In this document: positions 23,290 through 34,900 of the stretch, piece by piece
Numbering within the stretch: position 1 is the stretch's first letter
Layout: the number at the start of each line of letters is the position of its first letter
Source: an uncultured Lachnospiraceae bacterium
GTDB taxonomy: Bacteria > Bacillota > Clostridia > Lachnospirales > Lachnospiraceae
Length of the DNA: 44,705 nt
Assembly: GCA_946403625.1 (NCBI GenBank)
Contig: CAMJAP010000016.1
Location: 1 to 44,705 of the forward strand
Direction of reading: 5' to 3'
Program-made: the position numbers and the translations under genes
The notes under the pieces: generated by a model
Seen by the model: the letters and a program-made list of their open reading frames with translations, nothing else
What the model was told of the DNA's origin: nothing
Database searches by the model: none

Positions 23290-26200
23290 ATGGCAATTCG
23301 CGGAAGAATAGCACTGCTTTTGGGACAGCCGGAAGAATTTTACCAAAAACGCTTTATTCAGGGTTTCCTGGGCAAAATGTTTGCGGCAGGATATGATGTG
23401 TGCATGTTTGCGATGTACATCAAGTATCAGAATTCGGCACCCCGGGAAACCGGAGAGTCTAATATCTATTCGCTGGTTAATTACGATCTTTTTGATGCGG
23501 TTGTGATCCTGCCGGATACGATACAGACACCGGGAGCCTGGGAACAAATTGAGGCGCGGATAAGAGAAAAATTTCAGGGACCGGTTCTGGCGGTGGATCT
23601 GAACAGTAAATATTTCCACTGCATTTGGACGGATACCTATACACCGGTAGCCAGACTGATCGAGCATCTGATCGAGGTACACGGATATACGGATATCGCA
23701 TATCTGACGGGCAAAAAATGGCATCCGCACAGCAGACAGCGGTTGAAAGCTTATCAGGATGTCATGAATGCGCATGGGCTGCAGATCCGGGAAGACAGGA
23801 TCTTTTACGGGGATTTCTGGTACAGCAGCGGAAATGCGTGTGCCGATCAATTGTTGAAAAACCGTAACGATCTGCCGCGGGCGATCGCGTGCGCCAATGA
23901 CTGTATGGCGATCGGCGTTGCGGAAACCTTATCCAAAAACGGGATCCGTATTCCGGAAGATGTTGCGGTGATCGGTTTTGACAGTATCCCGGAAGGACAG
24001 ACGAGTCCGAAACCGGTGACATCGGCATACATTCCGGCCAGATCCACGGGTATCCATGCCGCAGAGTCCATACTGCGACTGATGGAAGGCAAAGAGATCA
24101 CCAATCCCGAAACGGAAGTGGAGATCTTTACCGGCAGCAGCTGCGGGTGTGCGCATCATAAAGCAGAGGCACGGGATAATCTGCGGGAACGGTGGGCAAC
24201 GGAACTTTCGGAAGCAGGATTCTTTTCGCTGCACAACCGTCTGGCGGAAGATATGCTGATCCAGAATAATCTGCAGGATGCCCTGGGAGTGATCTATGCC
24301 AATATCTATCAGATCAAGGGGTATGAAAGTTTTCATCTGTGTCTGAACGATCAGTGGCTGACACCGGCGGAATTGACGGAAGGCCGTATCTTAAGTCACG
24401 GATATTCCGACCGTATGCTGGATGCCATTGTTTCCCATCGGGATGAAAGCGTGGAGGATCAAGTCGGTGCGCTGACGGACTTTGCAACGGAGCAGTTGCT
24501 GCCGGAAATGTATGAACCGCACGAAGCTCCGAGAGCATATATGTTCTCGCCGTTGCATTTTGAAGCGGAGTGTTTCGGATATGCAGTGGTAGGATTCGGT
24601 ACGGAACCGAGAAGTTACGATGATATCTATCGCCTGTGGCTGCACGCAGTCAATTGCGGATTGGAAAGTGTGCGCCGTATGATCGTTTCCGAAGCGGGAA
24701 AACAGATGCGACGGGATACCGTTTCGAAGGCGCCGGCTGCACAACCGCTCACCGAGCAGGATCGGGAGGGAATGACAGAGGTCGGTCATATTCTGGACGA
24801 CAATCTCTTTACCTATTTCTTCCAGCCGATCGTGAATGCGTCCGACGGAAGTATCTATGCATTTGAAGCGCTGATGCGTGTCAAGAGCGAGAAAAAGATC
24901 TCACCGTTACAGATCCTGAAATATGCAGGTATGTTGCGACGCCTGCCGGATGTTGAAAAGGCGACCTTCCTGAATGTACTGGAAAAGATCGATGAGGAGG
25001 AAGAAGCTTTCGGACTTCGCAGGATCTTTATCAACAGTATTCCGGGCATCAAGCTGGATGCCGAGGTGTGGGCGGCGATCGAGAATATGTTGAGCCGTCG
25101 TGGTGCGCAGGCGGTCATTGAGCTGACGGAACAGTCGGAATTGGACGATGCGGAATTGAGCGATATGAAGGCGCGTTATTCCAAGCTGGGTGTCGGTACC
25201 GCGGTAGACGATTACGGAACGGGATATTCGAATATCTCCAATCTGTTGCGGTATATGCCGGACTATGTAAAAGTGGACCGCTCGTTGCTCTCCGGAATTC
25301 AGGACAGTCCGCAGAAACAGCACTTTGTACGAGAGATCGTTGCGTTCGCGCATGATAACGGGATCAGCGTGCTGGCGGAAGGCGTGGAGACTGCAGAAGA
25401 ATTGCGTACGGTGATCTGGCTGGGCTGCGATCTGATCCAGGGCTATTATACCGGCAGACCGGCACCGGAGATCTTAAAACAGATCGATCCGAAACTGATC
25501 GATGAGATCATCCGTTTCCGCAAGGAGCGCGAGGCCGGCGCTCTGCAGAGGGTATTTGAAACCGGCAAGACCGGCAGATACTCGGCAGGAACACTGATGC
25601 GGGAGGGATATACGACGATCTGCTCTGCCGGAAACGAACAGACCTATCGCGACTATGTTCTGGGCGGAACGCCGGGACAGCAGTCGGAACTGTTGCTGGA
25701 ATTTAAAGACGGATATGAAGGCCGGGTGACGCTGGAACATCTGCATCTGAAGGCACTTAAGAATATGCCGTGCATCCGATTGGGAGAGGGGTGCGATGTT
25801 ACCCTGGTACTGGTGGGCGATAATGAACTGACGGATGGCGGAATCGAAGTACCGCAGGGCGCGAAACTGACACTGCAGGGCGATGGCGATCTGACCATTC
25901 GTTTGAAGGGAAATGATTATTGCGGCATCGGTAATGTGAACGGTGCAGCCGGTACTATTGAGTTTTATCAGGACGGTGCGATCAATATTGATGCGAACGG
26001 AAAGCGCGGAGCTGCGATCGGCGGCGGCAGTGCTGCAGATATCCGCATCCATCAGGGGCGTTATGCGATCACACAGCACGGTGACGAGGGTGTCGGCATC
26101 GGATGCGTGGAAGGCGATATCGAACTGTCGATCTGCAACTGTGAGATGGATATCACACAGTCCTATACCAACGGCTGTGCGATCGGTTCCTATTCCGGTT

Positions 26201-26604
26201 GTGCCGTGGTGGATATTTCCAAGACTTATATCCATTGTACCGGCGGTGGTGCGGAACTGGTGGTACTGGGCACGGCAAGGGGCAGAGAAGCTGTTATCAA
26301 ACTGGAAGATATGGCAGCGGATTTTGACTTGCGGGCGCAACGGGGCTGCAGTGTCGGCAGTATCGAAGGCCATACGGAAGCCGCCTTGTCACAGATGTCT
26401 TTGCGTATTACCTCCAGCGGACACGAAATGTTTGCATTTGCATCGCCGACGGGAGACGGACTGGTGCAGGCGATCAATTCCGATCTGTGTCTGCATATCA
26501 ATAATGGGGCTTGGAAAGAAACCATGCTTTCGGAAGAGCGGATGCGTGTAAAGGACAGCCGGTACGAAGTGGTGGTCAACGGCGTGGCGAAGGCACAGGA
26601 TTGA
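23290..26604 (+). CDS. LacI-like sensor / EAL phosphodiesterase / beta-helix fusion
   Basis: 1104 residues without signal peptide or membrane helix, so probably cytoplasmic. Residues 1-285 form a periplasmic-binding-like domain of LacI type without a DNA-binding helix-turn-helix (AIACANDCMAIGVAETL; VAVIGFDSIPEG). About 286-480 is an uncharacterised linker or GAF-like region. The EAL domain (about 500-745) keeps the expected catalytic residues: FEALMR (525-528), IFINS, VIELTE, VDDYGTGYSN, VKVDRS, LAEGVE, IQGYYTGRP, so it should hydrolyse c-di-GMP. Residues about 800-1095 form repeated IG-containing turns (CGIGNVNG, AAIGGG, VGIGCVEG, CAIGSYSG), typical of right-handed beta-helix, carbohydrate-binding-like proteins. 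Sensing a sugar-like ligand is inferred. It lies 99 bp after the HD-GYP-REC gene. Confidence 0.9.
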   Translation: MAIRGRIALLLGQPEEFYQKRFIQGFLGKMFAAGYDVCMFAMYIKYQNSAPRETGESNIYSLVNYDLFDAVVILPDTIQTPGAWEQIEARIREKFQGPVLAVDLNSKYFHCIWTDTYTPVARLIEHLIEVHGYTDIAYLTGKKWHPHSRQRLKAYQDVMNAHGLQIREDRIFYGDFWYSSGNACADQLLKNRNDLPRAIACANDCMAIGVAETLSKNGIRIPEDVAVIGFDSIPEGQTSPKPVTSAYIPARSTGIHAAESILRLMEGKEITNPETEVEIFTGSSCGCAHHKAEARDNLRERWATELSEAGFFSLHNRLAEDMLIQNNLQDALGVIYANIYQIKGYESFHLCLNDQWLTPAELTEGRILSHGYSDRMLDAIVSHRDESVEDQVGALTDFATEQLLPEMYEPHEAPRAYMFSPLHFEAECFGYAVVGFGTEPRSYDDIYRLWLHAVNCGLESVRRMIVSEAGKQMRRDTVSKAPAAQPLTEQDREGMTEVGHILDDNLFTYFFQPIVNASDGSIYAFEALMRVKSEKKISPLQILKYAGMLRRLPDVEKATFLNVLEKIDEEEEAFGLRRIFINSIPGIKLDAEVWAAIENMLSRRGAQAVIELTEQSELDDAELSDMKARYSKLGVGTAVDDYGTGYSNISNLLRYMPDYVKVDRSLLSGIQDSPQKQHFVREIVAFAHDNGISVLAEGVETAEELRTVIWLGCDLIQGYYTGRPAPEILKQIDPKLIDEIIRFRKEREAGALQRVFETGKTGRYSAGTLMREGYTTICSAGNEQTYRDYVLGGTPGQQSELLLEFKDGYEGRVTLEHLHLKALKNMPCIRLGEGCDVTLVLVGDNELTDGGIEVPQGAKLTLQGDGDLTIRLKGNDYCGIGNVNGAAGTIEFYQDGAINIDANGKRGAAIGGGSAADIRIHQGRYAITQHGDEGVGIGCVEGDIELSICNCEMDITQSYTNGCAIGSYSGCAVVDISKTYIHCTGGGAELVVLGTARGREAVIKLEDMAADFDLRAQRGCSVGSIEGHTEAALSQMSLRITSSGHEMFAFASPTGDGLVQAINSDLCLHINNGAWKETMLSEERMRVKDSRYEVVVNGVAKAQD

Positions 26605-26629
26605 AATGGTATTCCGAAACGGCGTGTGG

Positions 26630-26635
26630 TATAAT
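26630..26635 (+). promoter_or_regulatory. Extended -10 promoter before the TM2 gene
   Basis: TGGTATAAT provides a TGn extension and a perfect -10 box (26630-26635). The -35 region at 17 bp (TGGTAT) is poor. It may drive the TM2, REC-REC-HD-GYP, kinase and downstream genes as one unit. Confidence 0.6.
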
Positions 26636-26680
26636 TGGGAGCGTTTATCAGGGGAATAAAATGTTCCGGGGAGAAGAACT

Positions 26681-27484
26681 ATGGACGATCAAAACATCAA
26701 CGGGAACGAGCATACATCCATACCGGCCTATCAGGTATTGGATGAGCTGAATGCTGCGGGCATACGAGATGCCGACAGGACAACGGACCCGTTTGGCGGA
26801 ATGCCGCAGATGCCGCAAATGCCGCATCAGACGGTGTTCCCCGATGAACAGCAGGATTATCAACAATCAAAGACGATGTATGCGGGAGATCCGCAGAATT
26901 ATCAGCAATCGCAGCCGGGATATGCGGAAGATCCGCAAAATTATCAGCAGCAGACGGGATACACGGGAGATCCGCAGAATTATCAACAGCAGCAGACGGG
27001 ATACACGGGAGATCCGCAGAATTATCAACAGCAGCAGGGATATGCGGGAGGTCCGCAGAATTATCAGCAGTCACAATACGGATATGCGGATCCGCAATAT
27101 GGATATTCTGCTCCGCATATGCAGTATGCAACGAAGTTTTGCAAGTATTGTGCGGCAAAGATCCCGATGGATGCCGTGATCTGTACGGCTTGCGGGCGTC
27201 AGGTGGAGAGCCTGAATCAGGGACAGTACTTTATCAATAATACGCAGGTGAACGCGCCGATGGATTATGCCAATTATGCGGCAATGATGGCGGGGGCGCG
27301 CCCGAAGAATAAGTGGTTGAGTTTTGCGCTGTGTCTGGCGTTCGGATATTTCGGCGTGCATAAGTTTTATGAAGGTAAGATCGGCTGGGGTATCTTATAT
27401 CTGTGCACGGTTGGTCTGTGCGGCGTCGGCTGGTTGGTGGATCTGATCCTGATTTTGCTCAAGCCGGATCCTTACTATGTATAA
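26681..27484 (+). CDS. TM2-domain protein with Gln/Tyr-rich repeats and zinc ribbon
   Basis: 267 residues. The N-terminal half is low-complexity, rich in Gln, Tyr, Pro and Gly, with five 13-14 residue repeats of the type YxGDPQNYQQQQxG. A zinc ribbon follows (FCKYCAAKIPMDAVICTACG, two CxxC pairs). The C-terminal TM2 domain has two membrane helices: KNKWLSFALCLAFGYFGVHKFYEGKIGWGILYLC, then GWLVDLILILL. TM2 proteins occur widely, but their bacterial function is not established. Start ATG 26681 with GGGGAG upstream. It is 45 bp before the response-regulator gene, probably co-transcribed. Confidence 0.88.
   Translation: MDDQNINGNEHTSIPAYQVLDELNAAGIRDADRTTDPFGGMPQMPQMPHQTVFPDEQQDYQQSKTMYAGDPQNYQQSQPGYAEDPQNYQQQTGYTGDPQNYQQQQTGYTGDPQNYQQQQGYAGGPQNYQQSQYGYADPQYGYSAPHMQYATKFCKYCAAKIPMDAVICTACGRQVESLNQGQYFINNTQVNAPMDYANYAAMMAGARPKNKWLSFALCLAFGYFGVHKFYEGKIGWGILYLCTVGLCGVGWLVDLILILLKPDPYYV
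26879..27082 (+). repeat. In-frame 42/39-bp tandem repeats in the TM2 gene
   Basis: Units at 26879-26920, 26921-26959, 26960-27001, 27002-27040 and 27041-27082 alternate 42, 39, 42, 39, 42 bp, differing by one Gln codon. All keep the GATCCGCAGAATTATCA-like core. The alternation suggests slippage or recombination that preserved the frame. Confidence 0.85.
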
Positions 27485-27529
27485 TGACAGGGGCTTTTTC
27501 GGAAAAATTTGAAAACGGGGGGTTGCAAT

Positions 27530-28942
27530 ATGGAACGGATATTGTTGGTAGACGATGATGAGATGAACCTCATGGTCACGGAGATGATCCTTTCGGAAAT
27601 GGGGTATCATGTGGATACGGCATCCGGCGGGGCAGAGTGTATCGATATTCTGCAAAAAGAAGATTATGATCTGCTGCTTCTGGATGTGGAACTGCTGGAT
27701 ATGCGCGGACTGAAAGTATTGGAACAGATCCGTGAGATCCCCCGTCTGCGCGAGATCAAAACCGTATTTTTGACGGCGTCTTCCCACAGAGAGGATATGA
27801 CGGAGGCATTGCGTCTGGGTGCCATCGATTTTGTACGCAAACCGGTTTTGCCGGAGAAACTGATCGAGGTCGTTCGAAATGCACTCGTAGAACGGCCGAA
27901 GGAAGTGATCCTTGCCGTGGATGACGAACCCATGAGTCTGATGGCGACCAGGAATTTCTTTGGGATCCGCTATGATGTGATCACGGCGTCTTCGGGAGAA
28001 GAAGCACTGACAAAAATCCGGGAGGAAAAACCGGATCTGGTTCTTTTGGATCTGCATATGGACGGAATGGACGGTCTGGAGGTGTTGCAGCGTATTCATG
28101 ATACGGAGGGCTGCGATAACCTTCCGGTCGTTTTTTTGACGGCGGATTCGGATGAGGATACCGAAGCGGAGATCTTTAAGGCCGGGGCAACGGATTTTAT
28201 CGCAAAGCCGTTTGTCGTGCAGGTTGCCATGCAGAGGATCCGTCGCGTTCTGCAGTTAAAACATCTGCAGGATTCGTTGCATGAGGAAGTGGAGAAAAAA
28301 ACCGAGGCGCTGCGCGAGAGCAACCAGCGGATGAAGAATCTGTCCGGACAGGTGATCCGTGCGCTGGCAGGAGCGATCGATGCCAAGGATCCGTATACGA
28401 ACGGCCATTCCGTTCGTGTGGCGGAGTATTCCAAAAAACTGGCGAAGAAGCTGGGAAAAACGAACGAAGAGATGGAGGAGATCTATAATATCGCATTGTT
28501 ACATGATGTGGGAAAGATCGGCGTTGCGATCGATATCATCCGCAAACCGGGCAGACTCTCGCATCAGGAATATGAGGATATCAAGAAACACACCGTGATC
28601 GGATATGAGATCCTGAGTACCATCTCGGAAATGTCCTCGCTTGCGATCGGGGCAAGGTGGCATCATGAACGCTATGACGGTACCGGGTATCCGGACGGAA
28701 AAGCGGGAGAAGATATCCCGGAGATCGCCCGTATCATTTGTGTGGCAGACTGCTATGATGCGATGAGTTCCGACCGCAGTTACCGCGAAGCGTTGTCTCA
28801 GTCGTTTGTGCGGGAAGAGATCCTGCGCGGCAAAGGAACGCAGTTTGATCCGAAGATCGCGGACGCTATGCTGGAAATGATCGATGCGGATACGGAATAC
28901 ACGATGAGGGGACGATGCGGTGATGAAAACAACAGAACATGA
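27530..28942 (+). CDS. REC-REC-HD-GYP response regulator (c-di-GMP phosphodiesterase)
   Basis: 470 residues from ATG 27530, directly after a GGGGGG site; an upstream TTG in frame is less likely. Two receiver domains come first: [13 protein letters not shown] with Asp52 and KPV, and VDDEPMS with Asp174, TADS and KPF. A helical linker of about 30 residues leads to the HD-GYP domain, with LLHDVGK (His325-Asp326), [11 protein letters not shown] (Gly386-Tyr387-Pro388) and [13 protein letters not shown]. It is RpfG-like, with an additional receiver. Its end overlaps the start of the giant kinase gene by about 20 bases, so the kinase is the probable phosphodonor. Both receivers appear intact. Confidence 0.95.
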   Translation: MERILLVDDDEMNLMVTEMILSEMGYHVDTASGGAECIDILQKEDYDLLLLDVELLDMRGLKVLEQIREIPRLREIKTVFLTASSHREDMTEALRLGAIDFVRKPVLPEKLIEVVRNALVERPKEVILAVDDEPMSLMATRNFFGIRYDVITASSGEEALTKIREEKPDLVLLDLHMDGMDGLEVLQRIHDTEGCDNLPVVFLTADSDEDTEAEIFKAGATDFIAKPFVVQVAMQRIRRVLQLKHLQDSLHEEVEKKTEALRESNQRMKNLSGQVIRALAGAIDAKDPYTNGHSVRVAEYSKKLAKKLGKTNEEMEEIYNIALLHDVGKIGVAIDIIRKPGRLSHQEYEDIKKHTVIGYEILSTISEMSSLAIGARWHHERYDGTGYPDGKAGEDIPEIARIICVADCYDAMSSDRSYREALSQSFVREEILRGKGTQFDPKIADAMLEMIDADTEYTMRGRCGDENNRT

Positions 28943-31900
28943 GAATGATATTTTTTATGAAAATGATCTGCGGGTACTGAAACGACTGACCGTCGTGATG
29001 CGGTGGCTGTGGATCTCTTTTTTATTTATTCTGGCAGGAAACCTGATCGGTATTTTTCGGATTGATAATGAGAAACTGTTTCTGGGAGCGGTGGTCTCGG
29101 CCGTGATCCTGTGGATGCCTACCTTTGCGGAATTGTTTGGGATGCGTCCGAACGAGCGCCGGTATCTGTGCGTGATGGGGCTGGGGTGTGTGATCGCTAT
29201 GCTGGCTGCCAATGAAAATATCGGCATCTATATGACCTATGCGCTCGCAATGGTGACCAGTCTTTTATTCTATGACAAAAAATTCACTTTAAAAATTTCG
29301 TTGTTCAGTTATGTGCTGATCGTGATCTCGTTGTTTTTCCGTGCACCCGGGGCGAATCGCGGAGAGTTTGATACCGCATTGATGTGGTGGATCTCGCGAA
29401 GCCTCGGTTTTGCCATCGAGGCCGTGTGTATGTCTGCGATCTGCTGCGTGGTGGCGGATGTATCGAGACAGATGCTGATGAATCTGGATGTGGCACGCAG
29501 GGAGGCGCAGGAAGCGGAAGAACGGGCAAAGCATTCCGATGATCTGCAAAAGGCGATGAATGCGGCGGAGCAGGCCAACCGGGTAAAGAGTGAATTTTTG
29601 ACCAATATGTCGCACGAACTGCGGACGCCGTTGAACGGTGTGATCGGTATGGATGAACTGATCATGAAGGAGAGCGATGACGAAAAGATCCATGAGTATG
29701 CCTCGCATATTCACCGTGCCGCCAATGTATTGCTGTCAATGGTAAACAATATCCTGGATTTTTCGCAGATCGATGCCGGGGTTTTGCAGATTCAGGAAAG
29801 CAACTATTCCATACGGGAAATGATCGGCAGTCTGGAAGATGTGTTGCAGGTACGGATCAGGGAAAAAGGCCTGTACCTGACAACGGAGATCGATGAGGCG
29901 GTGCCGGAGACATTGTACGGGGATGCCGGACATATTCGCCAGACGATTTTGAATATCCTGTCCAATGCCGTGAAATACACGCATAAAGGAGGTGTGCATC
30001 TGCGCGTCTGGATGGAGAAAAAGAAGGATCCGGAGCCGGTGCTGTGTGTGAGCATTGCCGATACCGGTGTCGGTATCCGTGAGGAAGATAAGGAAAAACT
30101 GTTCCATTCCTTTGAGCGACTGGATACCAAACAAAACCGTTCGATCGAAGGTGCCGGCTTGGGACTGGTGATCGCCAAGCAACTGGTGGAACGGATGAAC
30201 GGTACGATCCGTGTGGACAGCACCTATGGCAAAGGCAGTACCTTTACACTGTGCCTGCCGCAGCAGCTGTTCGGGGAAGAAAAAGAGACGGCGGCGGAAG
30301 CACAAAACCGTTCTGCCGAGACGGAAACCGAGGCGGTTCTGCAAACGGAAGCGAAAGCAGAAACGGATGCGGAACATACCGGTGTGTCCGAGCGGAAGCA
30401 GGCATCCGGACGTTCCGGGAAAGCAGACTGGGGATTTGCGCTGACCTGGCAGAATATTCTGCTGATCGCCCTCGGACTGGCGATCAATCTGGGCGGACGA
30501 TGGGTAGCGGAAAAACTGCAGCTGCCGTTTTGGCTGGATGCGATCGGAACCTTTCTGACAGCCATTACACTGGGCCCGGTAGCCGGAGCGCTGACCGGCG
30601 GACTGGTCAATGTGATCCTCGGTTTATTCAATCCGGTTTCTTTATGGTATGCGGTTGTCAATGTGGGCATCGGCCTGTCCGTCGGACATTTTTATCCGAG
30701 GGATCGCAAGCACGATCCGTTTTTGGTGATCGCGGCAGCGGTGCTGTCCGGTTTGATCGCGGCAACGATTTCGACTCCGCTCAATCTGTATTTTTATCAG
30801 GGATATACCGGTAATGTCTGGGGAGACGGTTTGGTGGATCTGCTTTCCCGCGTGATCCGTGTCCGTATCATATGCACTTTCCTCGGCGAAGCATTTGTGG
30901 ATATGCCGGACAAGGCCGTCAGCCTGTTTATGGTGATGATGGGACTGCGACTGGCGGAACGGATCGCACAGCGAAAGACGGATCCGAAGAAGGCCGCAGC
31001 GCTGTTTTTGCTGCCGGTGCTGCTGGCTGGTTTCTTTGCGGGCGGCCGGTCCTATGCGGCAGATGAGGAGACGGATTATTCGGCGGATTATGAAGCGAGA
31101 CAGTACGATACCGGAGACGGTCTGGCTGCAATGGAGATCAATGCGATCGCACAGACCGGAGATGGGTATATCTGGGCCGGAACCTATTCCGGTATCTATC
31201 GTTATGACGGCGGACATTTTGAAGTAATGAACCTGGATGAGCGGATCCGAAATGTGATGGTCTTTTATGTGGATCATCTGGGACGGCTCTGGATCGGGAC
31301 CAACGACAGCGGTATCGCCTGCTATGATCAGACGGACAAAAGCATTGCTTTCTATACCATGGAAGACGGCCTGGCGGCAAATGCGATCCGTGCGATCTGT
31401 GAAGATGATAAGGGCAACATCTTTGTGGGAACGGCAGCGGGGCTTTCGAGGATCTCTGCAGACGGAGAAACCGTCGAGAACCGTACGGAGTTTAGTTATA
31501 TCCGATCGCTTATTAATGTCGGTGACGGTATGGTGGCGGGCATTACCAACAGCGGTATGTTCTTTTTGCTGCGGGATATGGAAACGGTGTATTCCGAATA
31601 CTATAAAGACGAACAGGGGATTTATTATACGGCCCTTGCGTATGACGGGAAAGGAACTTTTTTGGCGGGAACCTCCACAAACAATGTGGTATTTCTGCAT
31701 TTGCAGGGAGAGAGGATCCGGCGCGGAAAAGATGTGTATACCGGCGACTGCGCATACAGCAATATGATCCGTTATGCGCAGAGCGAAGGCGGATATTTTG
31801 TCTGTGACGAGAAAGGGTTCGGCTTTGTCGGTGAAGACGGCGTGTTTACGGATATGACGCAGGAAAACTTTGCCAATTCCATTTCGGATTCGCTGGTGGA

Positions 31901-34900
31901 TTATCAGAGAAATCTCTGGTTTGTTTCCAACAAGCAGGGGGTGCTGAAACTTTCGGTCAATCCGTTTACCGACATCTTTCGCAAAGCAGGGCTGAAAAGC
32001 AGTGTGGTGAATGCCGTGTACATTCAGGGAAATCAGATCATCATCGGAATGGATGACGGGCTGAAAATGGTGACGACAGATGGTTTTCAGCGTGTGCATA
32101 AGCCGTATCTGGATCGTTTTCTGGATGTGCGTGTGCGTAATCTGATGGAGGATTCCGCAGGAAATCTCTGGGTCAGCACTTATGGAAAAGACGGACTGGT
32201 CTGTATCGAACCGTCCGGCAATGTGCAGTGTTACAACGAGCAGACATCGGGAACCCTGGGAGGAAGATTCCGTTTGTCCATGGAACTGAGTGACGGAACG
32301 ATCCTGGCCGCCAGCAATGTCGGGCTGAACTTTATCCGGGACGGGAAGCTGGTCAAAACACTCGGCGAGGAAAACGGCCTGAAGACGCCGCAGATCCTGA
32401 GCATCGTGGAAACATCCGATCACCGGCTGCTGGCGGGTTCGGACGGTGACGGAGTTTATATCATCGAAAATATGGAAGTGGTGGGCCGCATCGGCGAGGA
32501 ACAGGGACTGGAGACACTGGTGGTATTAAAGATCGTGCCGTATCAAAACGGATTTTTCTATGTGACCAGTAACGCGATCTACTACGATGACGGTGCCGTG
32601 ATCCGGCGGCTGGACCGGTTCCCATACAGCAACAACTATGACATCTATATCAACGGAAAGGGCGAAGCGTGGGTAAGTTCCAGCGCCGGAATCTATGTGG
32701 TGGATGCGGAGAAACTGGCAGAGAACGAGGAATATTCCTACACGCTGCTCAATTATTCCCGTGGTTTTTCCACTTCCCTGACGGCCAATGCGTGGAATGC
32801 GGTACTTGGGGACGAACTGCTGTTATGCTGTAACGACGGTGTGCGCAAGGTTTCCATGCAGGAATACAGTGCGGATAAAGGCGATTACAATATCCGCATC
32901 ACCTCTGTGCTCTGTGATAACGAGAGCATCGAACCGGGAACGGACGGCTATGAGATCCCGCAGAGTGCCGGAAAAGTACAGATCCAGGCAGCCATCTTAA
33001 ACTACACGCTTTCCAATCCTCTGATCCATATCTATATGGAGGGGATGGAGGATTCCGGTATCACCCTGCATCAGAACGAACTGATCCCGGTCGTATATAC
33101 CAATCTGCCCCACGGTGAGTATCAGCTGCATGTGCAGATCCTCGATGAGAACGATCATCATATCCTGCGGGAAAAGGTGTTTCCGATGCATAAGGATGCA
33201 CAGATCTTTGAAAAGTCGTATTTCAAGATCTATCTGATCTGTGTCTGCTTTGTCTTTGTGGCGTTTATGGCCTGGCTGATCGCGAGGATCTCCAACCTGT
33301 CTCTGATCAACCGGCAGTACGAAGAGATCCGGCGGGCAAAGGAAGATGCGGAACAGGCGAATCGTGCCAAGAGTGAATTTTTGGCCAATATGTCCCACGA
33401 GATCCGTACGCCCATCAACGCCGTGATCGGTATGGGCGAACTGATCCTAAAGGAAACGAAGGAAGATAAGACCAGGGAATACGCGGAGCACATCGACCGT
33501 GCCAGCCATTCGTTGCTTTCGATCATCAATTCGATCCTGGATTTTTCCAAGATTGAATCCGGACATATGGAGATCACGGAGGATACCTATTCGCTGGGTA
33601 ATCTGCTCTGCGAAGTGGAAGGTATGATCGGGGTCAATGCCCAGAAAAAGGGATTGCAATTTGAAATGAAAATACAGGAAGACCTGCCGGATGCTCTGTG
33701 GGGGTATGAGAGCGGTATCCGCCAGATCCTGACGAATCTGTTATCCAATGCGGTAAAGTACACCAAGGAAGGAAAGGTGGAACTGTTGCTGGATCAGGAA
33801 GAACGAAACGGAGACATCCTGGGCTTGCGTCTGCAGGTGAAGGATACCGGTATCGGCATTCGGGAGGAAGACCGGAACCGTTTGTTTGAAGGCTTCGAAC
33901 GGCTGGATGTGCACCGTAACCGGAATGTACAGGGAACCGGTCTGGGACTGGCGATCACCAAACAGCTGGCGGAGCAGATGGGCGGCAGCATCAGTGTGAA
34001 CAGTGTTTACGGAAAAGGCAGCTGCTTTACGGTATGTCTGCCGCAGCGTGTGCTTTCGGAAGAGGCGATCGGCGATTACCGGACGCATGCCAAGGAAAAC
34101 GATGCAGAGGTGGGCGGTATCCTGGCACCGGACTGCAAAGTGCTGGTGGTAGATGATACGGAAATGAACCTGATCGTTTTTGAAGAACGGCTCAAGGATA
34201 CCGGCATGCAGATCACCAAGGCCTCCGGCGGCGAAGAATGTCTTGCGAAGATCAAAAAGGAGTGCTATGATATCATTTTTCTGGATCATTTCATGCCACA
34301 GATGGACGGTATGGAAACACTGGAGCGGATGCGCGAGATGGGGGAGGAGAACCTGTCGGCGGGCGCACCCGTGATCGCGCTGACGGCCAATGCCATCGCC
34401 GGTTCCAGGGAAATGTATCTGGAGCACGGCTTTACCGATTACCTGAGTAAGCCGGTGGACTACCGGGAACTGATGGGGATCCTGAAAAAATATATCCGCT
34501 ATACGCCGACGGCCGAAAAGCCGCAAAATGGCGAAACTGCGCCGGAAACGACCGATACGGCAGCCTCTTCGGGACGGCTTGACAGAGCGGAAGGAATGAA
34601 ATATGCTATGAAAGAAAGTTTCTATATGGAACTTTTGAAAACCTACCTGACGCAGTCGAAGGATAAAAAACAGAGACTGAAGGATGCACTTGCTGCAGCA
34701 AATCTCAAGGATTACACGGTACATGTACATGCGCTGAAGAGCAATTCCCGTATGATCGGAGCCAAAGGACTCGGCGAGCTGGCATTTGAGCTGGAGCAGG
34801 CAGGAAAAGCGGGGGATGAGGCGTTTATTCGCGAGCATCACGACGCAATGATCGCGGAGTATGATCTGGTATTAAAGGAGATCGAGGAGATCTTGCACAA

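Noticed and set aside
22402-23850. 482-codon minus-strand open frame over the HD-GYP-REC and EAL genes
   Set aside because: Antisense shadow spanning two real genes and their gap; no ribosome binding site or motifs.
26879-27082. Regular repeats considered as a CRISPR array
   Set aside because: The repeats are in-frame coding units of about 40 bp without unique spacers, and no cas genes are present.
30642-32423. 593-codon minus-strand open frame across the propeller part of the giant kinase
   Set aside because: It runs opposite a certain gene. Its His/Arg/Ile/Gln-rich composition is typical of the antisense of such coding sequence and shows no domain.
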